Below, piece after piece: positions 24,797-34,487 of a DNA stretch of 64,000 bases (positions are counted from its first letter, which is position 1; each line of letters opens with the position of its first letter). Where the stretch lies: NCBI RefSeq assembly GCF_044784365.2, contig NZ_CP173070.2; one strand, given 5' to 3'. The notes under the pieces are model-generated. The model had not been told where the DNA came from and made no database searches. It was given only the letters and a program-made list of their open reading frames with translations. Source of the stretch: Cetobacterium_A somerae (GTDB taxonomy: Bacteria > Fusobacteriota > Fusobacteriia > Fusobacteriales > Fusobacteriaceae). A program made the translations under genes and the position numbers.

Positions 24797-25120
24797 GTAA
24801 TGACTCCTTAAAAAAATTTTATTTTTAGAACTCAAACTTATCAGAAGTAGAGTGCCGCCTAGATATACAAAATTTTTTTTAAAATCTTTTTTTTAGGGAA
24901 AAAAAGGAAAAAGATATAAAAATTAGAAAAAGAGAGCCAAGAAAATATAGTAAATTTAAAGAAAAATGGAGCACCCAAATATTTTTAAATTTTTCAATAA
25001 AAAAATAATTTTCAATGGTTAAATGGAGCACCCAAAGTCCGTGAATTTAAGTAGATGATATTTTTATCATTTGCTTTTTTCATGGGCTTTTTTGTTTATA
25101 AAAATTCAAGGAGGTTTAAA
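24797..25120. promoter_or_regulatory. Divergent intergenic region with a 16-bp direct repeat upstream of trbC
   Basis: AAATGGAGCACCCAAA occurs at 24964-24979 and again at 25021-25036, 57 bp apart, in DNA that is otherwise A/T. The second copy ends about 85 bp before the trbC ATG. The GC content of the repeat and its placement suggest operator sites for the trb operon promoter. A further G/C-containing stretch (GAGTGCCGCCTAG) lies at about 24850. Confidence 0.55.
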
Positions 25121-25435
25121 ATGAAAAAGTTTAATGGAGTAGTTGTGGGAATGACGTTGTATTTTTTTAATTCAGTTGTATCTTTTGCTTCAACTAATGC
25201 TGATATGGTATGGGAGGAGCCTGCAAGCGTAATTCAAAAATCTGTAAATGGGCCGGTGGCTTTGGCGGTGGCTCTAATATCTATCGCAGTGGCCGGACTT
25301 ACTTGGGCCTTTTCTGATGGTGGTAGCATGATGGGAAAATCTATAAAAATTGTGGCAGCTCTGGCTATTGTAGGTGGCGCTTCTATTTTGGTAAGTAACG
25401 TATTTAATATAACAGGAGGAGTTACTTTTGGATAG
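25121..25435 (+). CDS. trbC: TrbC/VirB2-like pilin precursor
   Basis: 104 residues from the ATG at 25121 (AGGAGG upstream; the longer frame back to 25055 lacks an RBS). Signal peptide MKKFNGVVVGMTLYFFNSVVSFA, then two membrane helices (VALAVALISIAVAGLTWAF and IKIVAALAIVGGASILVSNVF) separated by a short Gly/Lys loop, the VirB2/TrbC plan. Forms the transfer pilus. A TraF-type peptidase is encoded at 35404, so the mature pilin may be cyclised as in RP4 TrbC. Overlaps trbF by 8 nt. Confidence 0.9.
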   Translation: MKKFNGVVVGMTLYFFNSVVSFASTNADMVWEEPASVIQKSVNGPVALAVALISIAVAGLTWAFSDGGSMMGKSIKIVAALAIVGGASILVSNVFNITGGVTFG

Positions 25436-26084
25436 GGAGATAGGGTATGAAAAGGCAAAGGAGGAGTTTTTGGACTTTTATATGAAGCAATCTAAAACTA
25501 TTCATACTTGGAAGTTATTGTCTTTTATCTCTTTGGTTCTTTTAGCAGTATCCTTATCAATAACCTTTTATCTATCTACAAGATCAAGCCTTGTTCCATA
25601 TGTTATTGAGGTGGATAGTACAGGAAATGCAAAAGCTATAAATACAGCTTATGAGGTTAAATATGTTCCTGATGAGGTAGCTCAAAGTTATTTTTTAAAA
25701 GAGGTTTTAAGAGATATGAGAAGTGTCCCAAGAGATAAAGTTTTAGTTGGAAGAAATTTTAAAAAGAATCTATTTTTTCTAAATGGATTTTCAGAGAAAA
25801 AGTATAGAGATTTAATTCAGAAAGAGAAGCTTAGTGAGATGGTTGAGATGTTTCTATCAAGAGATGTTTTCATTAACTCTTTTACAAAGATTTCAGGAAC
25901 AAAAAATTCATATCAAGTGAGATGGGAAGAGAAGATTTACGATAAAAATGGAGAGGTTGTATCTAAAGAAAACCTAATTGGAATTTTTACTTTAGATAAA
26001 AAACAGCCAAAAACCCTGGAGGAGATTGATAACAATCCTTTAGGAATTATGGTAACGGACTTTTCTATCTCAAAGGAGAAGTGA
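25428..26084 (+). CDS. trbF: TrbF/VirB8-like inner-membrane protein
   Basis: 218 residues starting at TTG 25428 with AGGAGG about 9 bases before it, overlapping trbC. A short cytoplasmic N-terminus, one membrane helix (LLSFISLVLLAVSLSITFYL) and a periplasmic NTF2-like domain starting SLVPYVIEVDSTGNAKAINTAYEVKYVPD, typical of TrbF/VirB8. It ends LGIMVTDFSISKEK, the usual conserved strand. Assembly factor of the mating-pair channel. Confidence 0.92.
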   Translation: MDREIGYEKAKEEFLDFYMKQSKTIHTWKLLSFISLVLLAVSLSITFYLSTRSSLVPYVIEVDSTGNAKAINTAYEVKYVPDEVAQSYFLKEVLRDMRSVPRDKVLVGRNFKKNLFFLNGFSEKKYRDLIQKEKLSEMVEMFLSRDVFINSFTKISGTKNSYQVRWEEKIYDKNGEVVSKENLIGIFTLDKKQPKTLEEIDNNPLGIMVTDFSISKEK

Positions 26085-26085
26085 C

Positions 26086-26856
26086 ATGGGAGTATGCAAA
26101 ACTTTAATAGGGGTAGCTTTGATTTGTAGTGTGGCCCTAGGAAGTAACGAAAATTTTTTAAAAGAGATATCACCAAGTGCCAATGCTATTATTGTTTCTG
26201 GAATAAAAGAGGCTAAGGCAAATATACAAACTGAGTTTGTTTATAATGAAAACTCAATGTACACAATCTATTGTAGAGTTAACTATCTAACAACAATTTT
26301 TCTTCAGCCAGGTGAGGAGGTAACCTATGTGGCTGGAGGAGATACAGCTAGATGGTCAAAAGCTAGTGCAGTTACAGGTTCTAGTGAGGGACAAAGAACA
26401 GTTATATATATAAAACCTTTTTCTTTAGGTTTAAAAACTAATCTTGTTATAAATACAAATAAAAGAACATATAATATAAATCTTTATTCAGCTAAAGAGT
26501 GGTATAACCCTGTGGTTAAATGGCTTTATCCACAAGATGATATTATGAAAAATATAGTGAAAACTCAAAGTGAAGAGGAGATGACTTTAACAGACCCAAG
26601 AAATTTAAATTATAAATACTCTGTGAACACTAAGAAGTACTCCTTTGTTCCATCTGTGATTTTTGACGATGGAAAGAAAACCTTTTTGGTTATGAACAGT
26701 AATCTTCAAGAGTTGCCATCATTTTACATCAGGGATGGAAAGAAACTTCTTCTTGTAAACTACCGTGTAAAGGGGAATTATCTCATTGTAGATAGAACTT
26801 TTAAAGAGGGTGTTTTAAGAGTTGGAGAAAAAGAGATTACTATAAGGAGAAGGTGA
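26086..26856 (+). CDS. trbG: TrbG/VirB9-like outer core protein
   Basis: 256 residues with an N-terminal signal (MGVCKTLIGVALICSVALGS). The N-domain includes IYCRVNYLTTIFLQPGEEVTYVAGGD and VIYIKPFSLGLKTNLVINTNKRTYNINL, a hallmark of VirB9/TrbG. The C-domain (NYKYSVNTKKYSFVPSVIFD, then DGKKTFLVMN) should bind the VirB7/TrbH and TrbI parts of the outer-membrane core. No separate lipoprotein TrbH gene is visible. One-base gap to trbF. Confidence 0.93.
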   Translation: MGVCKTLIGVALICSVALGSNENFLKEISPSANAIIVSGIKEAKANIQTEFVYNENSMYTIYCRVNYLTTIFLQPGEEVTYVAGGDTARWSKASAVTGSSEGQRTVIYIKPFSLGLKTNLVINTNKRTYNINLYSAKEWYNPVVKWLYPQDDIMKNIVKTQSEEEMTLTDPRNLNYKYSVNTKKYSFVPSVIFDDGKKTFLVMNSNLQELPSFYIRDGKKLLLVNYRVKGNYLIVDRTFKEGVLRVGEKEITIRRR

Positions 26857-26860
26857 CTGT

Positions 26861-28024
26861 ATGGAGGAAAAGGAGAAAGAGATAGATAAAGTTGAAAAAC
26901 CTGAACCTCAAGAGAAGATAAAAAAAGAGGTGGCAATAGGAGCTGCAATTCTTCTTGTGGTAGCTATAACTTATGGATTTTATGAAGCTTTAAAAAAACC
27001 TAAGAAAAAGGTGGCAAAAGCTGAAGCGAAAGAGAGCATAGAAAGTGATAGTGTAAGAAAGGACGGTGTTGAGGATCTGAATCTGCTTCTTGGATATGAT
27101 GGAGTGGAGATAAAAAGATTAAAGATAGAATCTGAAAAAATTGAGACAAAACCTGAAGTAGGTGGCAGTGAGAATCAAAACATAATACCTCCGCCTGCTA
27201 AAACTATTCCTAATCCCTATGAAGAGCAAAAAGAACGCTATTACGAAAGATTGGTACAGGATGAAATAGCAGCGAGAAAAGCTAATATAGGGTTTCAAGA
27301 TGAAAATAGAAACGAGCAGGATATGAATATATCTTTAGAAGGTGGCAAAAACAGCAGTAACGGGCAAATTTCAAACGACCAGCAAGAGAAAAAAGCCTTT
27401 TTAAACTCTGAACCGGGAAGAAAAAATTATAACCCTTATGAGGAGATGAGCTCTTTTTCTCCTTATGAGATTAAAGCTGGCTCTATTTTACCAGGAATTA
27501 TGATAAGTGGGATAAACTCAGATTTACCTGGAACTATAATGGGTAATATTCGTGAAGATGTGTATGACACGGTTTCAGGTAACTATCTTCTTATTCCAAA
27601 GGGAACGAGAGTAGTTGGAACCTACGATAGTGCTATAACTTTTGGTCAATCAAGGATTCTTATTGTTTGGCAAAGATTAATATTTCCTAATGGTAACTCT
27701 TTAAATTTAGAGAACTTTCCAGGAGTTGATTTGTCGGGGTATGCAGGGGTAACTGGAAAAGTAAATAACCATACTTTTAAACTTTTTCAAGCTGTTGTAC
27801 TTAGCTCTATTTTAGGAGCTGGAGGAGCTATTGTTACAAATGATAGATATGATGACAATGATTGGCGAGTAGCTGCAGCTCAAGGTGGCGGTGAGCAGAT
27901 TATCTCTATTGGAAACACTGTGGCCAATAAAATCTTGGGAATTCAGCCAACTATTGAGGTATCTCCAGGAAGTAGATTCAATGTAATTGTAAATAGTGAC
28001 ATTATCTTAACGCCATATAAGTAG
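26861..28024 (+). CDS. trbI: TrbI/VirB10-like core protein
   Basis: 387 residues. Acidic/basic cytoplasmic tail, one membrane helix near residues 25-44 (VAIGAAILLVVAITYGFYEAL), a long linker rich in Pro/Glu/Asn, and the C-terminal barrel: YEIKAGSILPGIMISGINSDLPGTIMGNI, then LLIPKGTRVVGTYDS, then ILIVWQRLIFPNG. The antenna-like helices (LFQAVVLSSILGAGGAIVT) and GRSFNVIV-like end are present. It spans both membranes in the channel. Follows trbG by 4 bp. Confidence 0.95.
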   Translation: MEEKEKEIDKVEKPEPQEKIKKEVAIGAAILLVVAITYGFYEALKKPKKKVAKAEAKESIESDSVRKDGVEDLNLLLGYDGVEIKRLKIESEKIETKPEVGGSENQNIIPPPAKTIPNPYEEQKERYYERLVQDEIAARKANIGFQDENRNEQDMNISLEGGKNSSNGQISNDQQEKKAFLNSEPGRKNYNPYEEMSSFSPYEIKAGSILPGIMISGINSDLPGTIMGNIREDVYDTVSGNYLLIPKGTRVVGTYDSAITFGQSRILIVWQRLIFPNGNSLNLENFPGVDLSGYAGVTGKVNNHTFKLFQAVVLSSILGAGGAIVTNDRYDDNDWRVAAAQGGGEQIISIGNTVANKILGIQPTIEVSPGSRFNVIVNSDIILTPYK

Positions 28025-28031
28025 GTGGAAT

Positions 28032-29828
28032 ATGAAAAAACTGGATAAGAAAATAAAAAAATATTTTGTGGTAACAGGAGTTATTTTTATTATGGTAACT
28101 ATCTCTTTGGGAGTTGCCACACAAAATTTGGCTAAAGCTTTAAACTATCATACAGCCCTTGGAAAACCTCTATATGAAAGACTTTATAATCCATATTCAA
28201 TACTGCGATGGAAAGTATTATATAAAAATCCATATTTAAAAAGATATGTGGATATAAGTACAACTTTAGGAGCAAGTTTACTTTTTGCTTTTACTGCGGG
28301 GATATTTATTTATCTTTTGAAAAAACAGGAGCTAGATTCTCATGGCTCAGCTCGTTGGATAAAAGAGAGTGAACTTTCAGAGATGGGTATTCTTTGTAAA
28401 AAAGGTGAGTATAGGGATGGAGTTATTTTAGGAAGAACTAAAAATGGAAAAACAGTTATTGAAAACGATAAAACCCATATATCTGTAATAGCTCCTACCC
28501 GTTCTGGAAAAGGTGTAGGAATAATTATACCAACACTTCTAAACTGGCAAGGTAGCTCTTTAGTACTGGATTTAAAAGGTGAAAACTGGGCTTTAACATC
28601 AGGATATAGAAAAAATAGATTAAAACATAAACTACTAAAATTTGCACCTTATTCAGAGAGTTCTATTTCATATAACCCTTTAGGTGGAGTAAGACTTGGT
28701 ACTTCTTGGGAGTTTAAAGATGTTCAAATTATTGCAGATATTCTAACAGATCCTGGAGTTGGTAAAAAAAGGGACCACTGGGAAACTTCAGCAAGTACCT
28801 TTTTAGTTGGAATGATACTTCATGTACTCTATGAAAAAGATAAAGAGGGGAAAGTAGCAGCATTTGGAGATTTAGTAGATTATCTAACATCAACAGAGGC
28901 TCCACTTTTTGATAGGCTTAGAGATTTAATTGCTCATGAGCATATAAAGGAATCTGGATTTTTTAAAAATATCTATGAAGAGTCTCAAATAGAGGGTATC
29001 CCACCGAGGACTCATCCAATTGTAGCTAGAACTGCAGCAGAGATTATAAATAAGGATGAAAAAGAGGCAGCAAGTATTATATCTTCTGCCCTTGCTACTT
29101 TGACACTATTTAAGGATCCCATTATTAGAAAAAATACTAGAAAAGTTGATTTTAAAGTTATAGATTTAATGAATTTTACTACACCTGTGGATTTATACGT
29201 AGTTGTTGAAGCTGAAGCTATAGACACACTATCCCCTCTTGTTAGACTTTTATTAACTCAGATTATTGGAACTCTTTGCCCAGAACTAAAAGATGTAAAT
29301 AGCTCTCCTCATAAACATAGAATGATGCTTATGCTAGATGAGTTTCCAGCTTTTGGGAAAGTTCCACTTTTAGAAAAAGCATTAGCTTATATAGCTGGAT
29401 ATGGAATGAAAGCTGTTATCATAGCTCAAGCTTTAAATCAACTAAAAAATGTATATGGGGATAAAAATACTATTTTAGATAACTGTATGGTGTCTGTTTA
29501 TTACACTCCCACTCCTTCTGATAAAGAAACCCCACAACTAATATCAGATATTTTAGGGGAAAAAACAATTAAAGTAAAAAATCAATCATCTAAAAAAATG
29601 GGAGTTGGACTTGATGGAAATATCTCTGAAAATACTATAGGAAGAAAACTTTTAACTCCTGAAGAGGTAAGAAATAAACTTAGCGACAAAAGAAATATTA
29701 TAGCTTTTGGTGGAAAATACCCGCTTATGGGCTATAAGATTAGATATTATTTGGAGAAGTACTTTTTAGATAAAACCAAGGAGAAAGTTGAAAAAATAGA
29801 GGGACTATATGACTGTATGAAGGAGTAG
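28032..29828 (+). CDS. traG: TraG/VirD4-type coupling protein (T4CP ATPase)
   Basis: 598 residues. Two N-terminal membrane helices (about 12-32 and 78-97), then the ATPase domain with HGSARWI, Walker A at 154-161 (APTRSGKG in ISVIAPTRSGKGVGIIIP), SLVLDLKGENW, and Walker B MLMLDEFPAFGKV followed by GYGMKAVIIAQ. It docks the relaxase-DNA complex to the channel and pumps DNA. Placed between trbI and trbB rather than at the operon start. Confidence 0.96.
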   Translation: MKKLDKKIKKYFVVTGVIFIMVTISLGVATQNLAKALNYHTALGKPLYERLYNPYSILRWKVLYKNPYLKRYVDISTTLGASLLFAFTAGIFIYLLKKQELDSHGSARWIKESELSEMGILCKKGEYRDGVILGRTKNGKTVIENDKTHISVIAPTRSGKGVGIIIPTLLNWQGSSLVLDLKGENWALTSGYRKNRLKHKLLKFAPYSESSISYNPLGGVRLGTSWEFKDVQIIADILTDPGVGKKRDHWETSASTFLVGMILHVLYEKDKEGKVAAFGDLVDYLTSTEAPLFDRLRDLIAHEHIKESGFFKNIYEESQIEGIPPRTHPIVARTAAEIINKDEKEAASIISSALATLTLFKDPIIRKNTRKVDFKVIDLMNFTTPVDLYVVVEAEAIDTLSPLVRLLLTQIIGTLCPELKDVNSSPHKHRMMLMLDEFPAFGKVPLLEKALAYIAGYGMKAVIIAQALNQLKNVYGDKNTILDNCMVSVYYTPTPSDKETPQLISDILGEKTIKVKNQSSKKMGVGLDGNISENTIGRKLLTPEEVRNKLSDKRNIIAFGGKYPLMGYKIRYYLEKYFLDKTKEKVEKIEGLYDCMKE

Positions 29829-29831
29829 AAT

Positions 29832-30104
29832 ATGAATAAAAAGAAAAGTTATGAAAGCTATGATGATAAAAAACAACAGATACTTGAGAAATCAAGAAAA
29901 TTAAAGATGGAAAAAAATGAGTACTTGAAAAAATTAACAATTGAATACTTCTATGGATTTGTAAAAAATGAGAGTACAGCTAGGATCTTGGAAGGAAAAA
30001 GAGGTGATAAAGATTTTTTAAAGAAGCTGTACGAGGAGCTAGAGAAAGTATTGGAGTTAAAAGAAGGTGAGAGTGTGGAGAATGGAGCAGAAAAAGGAGT
30101 ATAA
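29832..30104 (+). CDS. Small hypothetical protein in the trb operon
   Basis: 90 residues, basic N-terminal helix (MNKKKSYESYDDKKQQILEK) and a helical middle (EYLKKLTIEYFYGFVKNEST), acidic tail (YEELEKVLELKEGES). No signal peptide or motif. It lies exactly where TraG ends and overlaps the start of trbB by about 32 nt, so it is translated with them. Possibly an accessory cytoplasmic factor; unknown family. Confidence 0.6.
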   Translation: MNKKKSYESYDDKKQQILEKSRKLKMEKNEYLKKLTIEYFYGFVKNESTARILEGKRGDKDFLKKLYEELEKVLELKEGESVENGAEKGV

Positions 30105-31017
30105 TAGACGAATTTTAAATATTTTGGGATTTTCTTTTGGGAAGGAGATTTTAGAGTTTCTTCAAGATGACAATGTAATTGAGGTGATGCTAAATCCTGA
30201 TGGAAAACTTTGGATAGATACTTTAAGTGATGGTCAAAGAGATACCGAGATTTTTGTAGATGCAGATACAGCTATGAGAATTATAAACACTGTGGCAACT
30301 CATGTAAAAACCATAGTGGATGAAAGAAATAGTGGGCTAAGTGCAGAGCTTCCAGAAACAGGATTTAGATTTGAAGGACGAGTTCCACCAACTGTGAAAA
30401 ACCCCAGTTTTACAATAAGAAAGATGTCGACTCTTGTGTTTTCTCTAAGAGATTATGTGAATATGGGATGTTTAAAAGAGAGCCAGCTAGGTATTATAGA
30501 AAAAGCTATTCTTGATAGAAAAAATATACTTGTAGTTGGAGGAACAAGTAGCGGGAAAACAACTTTTGTCAACGCTTGCATAGGTAGCATAAAAAAAGAT
30601 GAAAGGTTGCTTATTTTAGAGGACACAAGAGAGCTACAAAGTCTTTGCCCAAATACAGTTTTCTTTAAAACTTCTGATTATACATCCATGACAGACCTTT
30701 TAAAATCAACTATGAGATATAGGCCAGATAGAATTATAGTTGGAGAGATTAGAGGAAAAGAAGCCCTAGATTTACTAACAGCTTGGAACTCTGGACACCC
30801 TGGAGGTATTTCAACTATTCATAGTGATTCAGCTATTGGTGGCTTAAGACAACTTGAGCAGTATATTGAAAGGGTATCTGTAAATAAACAGCAGGAGTTA
30901 ATTGGAAAAACTGTTGATATTATTGTGGTTTTAAAAAGAGAGCGTGGCTTAAGAAAGGTAACATCTATAACTGAGCTAGTGGAGTTTAATAAGGGATATA
31001 TTTTAAAAGAGTTCTAG
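30073..31017 (+). CDS. trbB: TrbB/VirB11-type traffic ATPase
   Basis: About 314 residues from the GTG at 30073, which has AAGAAGG at good spacing; GTG 30067 and ATG 30082 are alternatives. Secretion-ATPase features: VIEVMLNPDGKLWID, RFEGRVPPTVKNPSFTIRK, Walker A at about 156-164 (VVGGTSSGKTTFVNA), Asp box LLILEDTRELQ, Walker B-like RIIVGEIRGKEALDLL and His box STIHSDSAIGGLRQLEQYI. Hexameric ATPase that switches between pilus assembly and DNA transfer. Confidence 0.95.
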   Translation: MWRMEQKKEYNRRILNILGFSFGKEILEFLQDDNVIEVMLNPDGKLWIDTLSDGQRDTEIFVDADTAMRIINTVATHVKTIVDERNSGLSAELPETGFRFEGRVPPTVKNPSFTIRKMSTLVFSLRDYVNMGCLKESQLGIIEKAILDRKNILVVGGTSSGKTTFVNACIGSIKKDERLLILEDTRELQSLCPNTVFFKTSDYTSMTDLLKSTMRYRPDRIIVGEIRGKEALDLLTAWNSGHPGGISTIHSDSAIGGLRQLEQYIERVSVNKQQELIGKTVDIIVVLKRERGLRKVTSITELVEFNKGYILKEF

Positions 31018-31026
31018 GAGGAAGTT

Positions 31027-31281
31027 ATGAAAAAAAATAGAGTACCTGTTTGCCAAGGACTTATTAAACCTCAAACAATTATGGGAATTTCAAGAGAGGC
31101 TTTTATACTAAATATAACCTTAGGAGGTGTATTTTTACTAGCTTTAAAGCAACCGATACTACTGGTTATCAATTTTATTATTCACTTTATTTTAAGAGGA
31201 GTTTGTAAAAAAGATCCTCTGCTTATAAAGATTTTTTTTAAGAGATATAGCAAACAAAAAGACTATTTAAACGAGGGCTAA
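31027..31281 (+). CDS. trbD: TrbD/VirB3-like membrane protein
   Basis: 84 residues: VPVCQGLIKPQTIMGISREAF is the usual short soluble start, followed by a two-part hydrophobic region (ILNITLGGVFLLALKQPILLVINFIIHFIL) and a basic end. Small inner-membrane partner of TrbE/VirB4; in some plasmids the two are fused, here they are separated by one base. RBS GGAGGAAG. Confidence 0.88.
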   Translation: MKKNRVPVCQGLIKPQTIMGISREAFILNITLGGVFLLALKQPILLVINFIIHFILRGVCKKDPLLIKIFFKRYSKQKDYLNEG

Positions 31282-31282
31282 T

Positions 31283-33658
31283 ATGATAAGAGAGTATAAA
31301 AAATTAAAGGATAAGTTAAGCTATTATGTCCCTTGGGTACTGCTGGTAGATGAGGGAGTGGTTTTAAATAAAAATGGAACTTTGGAAAAAACTTTTAGAT
31401 ATAGAGGAAAAGATTTAGATAACGCCACAGAGGAGGAGCTAGAGTATATTGTGGCAAAAATAAATAACGTAATAAAAAGATTTGATAGTGGTTGGAGTTT
31501 GTTTGTAGAGGCTAGAAGAAAACGCAGTGATGGCTATGTAAAAAATGGCTTCCATATTTTAGGATTACAAATTATTGATGAGGAAAGATATGGCCATTTT
31601 CAGAGTGGAAATCATTTTGAAAGTGAGTACTATTTAACTTTTGTGTATTTAACACCACTAGATAATAGGAAAAAATTGGGTGACTTTTTTGTGAAGAGAA
31701 AGGTTTCTAGAAAGAATAACTTAGATGAGGTGGTGGAAAAGTTTAAAAAAGAGTGTGGGGAGATATATGAGCTGTTAAAGGAGATTTTTTTGGAGATATA
31801 TCCATTAAATGATGAGGAAACATACACCTATCTACACTCTTGTGTATCCCAGTATGAGATGACAAAGGTTAAAATTCCAACTGTTCCAAACTATATGGGA
31901 AACTATCTATGTGATACTCCTATGATTGGTGGCTTAAAACCTCAACTTGGAGAAAAACATATGAGAACTATTTCTATTCTTGATTTTCCACAATATACAG
32001 AGGCTGGATTTTTCGATAGATTGAACCATCTGAATATAGAGTATAGGTGGGTAACAAGGTTTTTAACTCTTGGAAAGCAAGAGTCACTATCAATATTAAA
32101 AGGTATCTGGAACACCACTTTCCAAGGGAGATTATCTTTTCTTCAAAGAGTTTTAAACGAGTTTACCAATGGAGAAAAACATCTAAATGAAAATCGAGAT
32201 GCCCTTGAAAAAGCTGAGGGTATAGATGATCAGATGAACTTAGTGAGAGGGGATTATCTATCGCAAGGTTACTATACTTGCACAATTATTGTTTTGGATT
32301 CTGATTTTCATGAGGTTGAGAGAAAGGCTGAGCTTATTTGTAAAACTATAAATGATATGGGATTTGTGGCAGTAATCGAGGGTGTCAATGGAGTTGAAGC
32401 CTATCTTGGAAGTAATCCTGGGGATATATACCACAATATTAGGCGACCAATTCTAAACTCTATAACTTTATCCCACCTTATACCTTTAAACTCAGTTTGG
32501 GCAGGGGATAGGGAAAATAGACATTTGAAAGTTGATTCACTTATCTATACAGAAACTGAAGGATCAACACCATTTCGATTTAATCTTCATGTGGGAGATG
32601 TGGGGCACACATGCATTGTAGGACCAACTGGAGCTGGAAAATCGGTGCTCTTAGGTGCTATAGCCAGCCACTTTTTTAGATATGATAACTCAAATGTATA
32701 TTTCTTTGATAAGGATGGTTCAAGTAGAGTTCTTACATACTCTATGGGTGGACACTTTTATGATTTGGGAGAGGAGGATTTAAGTTTTCAACCTCTAGGT
32801 GATGTAGACTCTGAAATAGAGTTAATGTGGGCTAACGATTGGATAATTGAGATATTTATCCAGGAGGGGATAGAGCTGACACCGCTACAAAAGGATAAAA
32901 TATGGGAAGCTTTAAAACTTCTAGGCACAACTCCAAAAGAGTTTCGAACGTTAACTGCATTTTCTAATTATCTGAGTGATACAACATTAAAAGAGGCTCT
33001 TAGCAACTATATGATAACTGGAGCTTTAGGAAGATACTTTGATTCAGATAAAGAGAGTATACACTATGATAGGTGGCAGGTATTTGAAATGGGAAAGATT
33101 TTTAACAATAAGCAGGCTCTAATTCCACTTTTAAACTACCTTTTTCATAAGATAGAGAGAAGATTAGATGGTAGCCCAAGCTTAATTATACTAGATGAGT
33201 GCTGGATGTTCTTTGATAATGAGATGTTTTCAAATAAGATTCGCGAGTGGTTAAAGGTCCTTAGAAAGAAAAATACATCTGTTGTTTTTGCCACACAGGA
33301 GTTAGGAGATATTTTAAACTCTAAGCTTTTTACAACAATTTTAGATGCATGTAAAACAAAGATATTTTTACCTAATGTAAATGCTCAAGGGGAAAACTAT
33401 ATACCTATCTATGAAAAGTTTGGCTTAAATAGACGAGAGGTAGAGATTATAGCAGTTTCAACTCCAAAGAAAGAGTACTATTTAAAAAGTGAAGTTGGAG
33501 CTAGAAAGTTTTCTTTAGCACTACGTGAGAAAAGCTTGAAACTTCTTGCTTCTTCAAGTCAAGAGAATCAAAATCTAGCTTTAGAGATATATAAAAGATG
33601 TGGGAATAGAGATGAGTTTACAAAGGAGTTTTTAAATTTAAAGGATGGTGAGGTATGA
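31283..33658 (+). CDS. trbE: TrbE/VirB4-type conjugation ATPase
   Basis: 791 residues. N-terminal CagE_TrbE_VirB domain (YVPWVLLVDEGVVLNKNGTL, VEARRKRSDGYV, then RTISILDFPQYTEAGFFDRL) and C-terminal P-loop domain. Walker A around residues 447-454 (CIVGPTGAGKSVLLGAI) and Walker B around 632-637 (LIILDECWMFFDN), followed by VVFATQELGDIL. It energises pilus and channel assembly at the inner membrane. Overlaps trbJ by 4 nt. Confidence 0.96.
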   Translation: MIREYKKLKDKLSYYVPWVLLVDEGVVLNKNGTLEKTFRYRGKDLDNATEEELEYIVAKINNVIKRFDSGWSLFVEARRKRSDGYVKNGFHILGLQIIDEERYGHFQSGNHFESEYYLTFVYLTPLDNRKKLGDFFVKRKVSRKNNLDEVVEKFKKECGEIYELLKEIFLEIYPLNDEETYTYLHSCVSQYEMTKVKIPTVPNYMGNYLCDTPMIGGLKPQLGEKHMRTISILDFPQYTEAGFFDRLNHLNIEYRWVTRFLTLGKQESLSILKGIWNTTFQGRLSFLQRVLNEFTNGEKHLNENRDALEKAEGIDDQMNLVRGDYLSQGYYTCTIIVLDSDFHEVERKAELICKTINDMGFVAVIEGVNGVEAYLGSNPGDIYHNIRRPILNSITLSHLIPLNSVWAGDRENRHLKVDSLIYTETEGSTPFRFNLHVGDVGHTCIVGPTGAGKSVLLGAIASHFFRYDNSNVYFFDKDGSSRVLTYSMGGHFYDLGEEDLSFQPLGDVDSEIELMWANDWIIEIFIQEGIELTPLQKDKIWEALKLLGTTPKEFRTLTAFSNYLSDTTLKEALSNYMITGALGRYFDSDKESIHYDRWQVFEMGKIFNNKQALIPLLNYLFHKIERRLDGSPSLIILDECWMFFDNEMFSNKIREWLKVLRKKNTSVVFATQELGDILNSKLFTTILDACKTKIFLPNVNAQGENYIPIYEKFGLNRREVEIIAVSTPKKEYYLKSEVGARKFSLALREKSLKLLASSSQENQNLALEIYKRCGNRDEFTKEFLNLKDGEV

Positions 33659-34467
33659 GAAAAATTAGGAGTTTAGTGTTGCTTTTTATAATTTTAGGAC
33701 TTTCAACTTTGGGAAAATCTATAAGTATAAAGGGATTTGGAGATTTACTAAATTTAGTTAAAACTATATCTAAAACTCAAACTGGGATGAATACAGAGCT
33801 ATTGGACCAAGGGATAAAACAGGCAAAACAGATTGAAAATGAGATAAATATGATAAAAAACCAAGTTGAGAATTTAAAAAGACTTGGAAAAAATATAAGT
33901 GATGGAAATATAAACTCTTTAAGATACGCTTTAAATCAGGCTATTTCACTACAAGATCAAAGTAAGGGATTTATATATAATCAACAAGAGCTAGTTAATA
34001 GATATTGGGATATATATAAAAAGGACCCAGAAAATTTTGAAAAGAACACAGAGTTTACAGAGGAGAATCTTAAAAAAGTGGATAGAGAACTAAAAAAAGC
34101 TAAGGAGATGACACAATATGCTCTTTATGATTCTATGATAAACTCAGGTTTTACAGCACAACTTAAAAGTGATAAAGCGAACTTAGAAACTCTACTTAAT
34201 GCCAGTAGCACAACAACTGGTGCCCTTCAAGCAATTCAAGCAACAAACAATCTACTTGGACAAACTAATACAATACTACTAGATTTAAAAAGTGTAATGT
34301 CAACAATGGTTAAGATGAACGCTTCTGTGGAATCTGTAAAGGTGACAGAGGACAATGCAAAGGAGAACAAACTTGATACTCTTGAAGCTGATTTAAAAAA
34401 ATCTATGAATGAGGAGTTACAAAGATATGAGGAGTTAAAAAAACAGAAAGTAACGATTGGAGGCTGA
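33655..34467 (+). CDS. trbJ: TrbJ/VirB5-like periplasmic protein
   Basis: 270 residues. Signal peptide MRKIRSLVLLFIILGLSTLG, then a long helical protein with QAKQIENEINMIKNQVENLKRLG and KANLETLLNASSTTTGALQAIQATNNLLGQTNT, the TrbJ signature (repeated alanine/glutamine helix followed by TNQ/TNNLL). Minor pilus-tip component, entering by the ATGA overlap with trbE. Confidence 0.9.
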   Translation: MRKIRSLVLLFIILGLSTLGKSISIKGFGDLLNLVKTISKTQTGMNTELLDQGIKQAKQIENEINMIKNQVENLKRLGKNISDGNINSLRYALNQAISLQDQSKGFIYNQQELVNRYWDIYKKDPENFEKNTEFTEENLKKVDRELKKAKEMTQYALYDSMINSGFTAQLKSDKANLETLLNASSTTTGALQAIQATNNLLGQTNTILLDLKSVMSTMVKMNASVESVKVTEDNAKENKLDTLEADLKKSMNEELQRYEELKKQKVTIGG

Positions 34468-34487
34468 TTTAAATTTTAGACTTTTTA

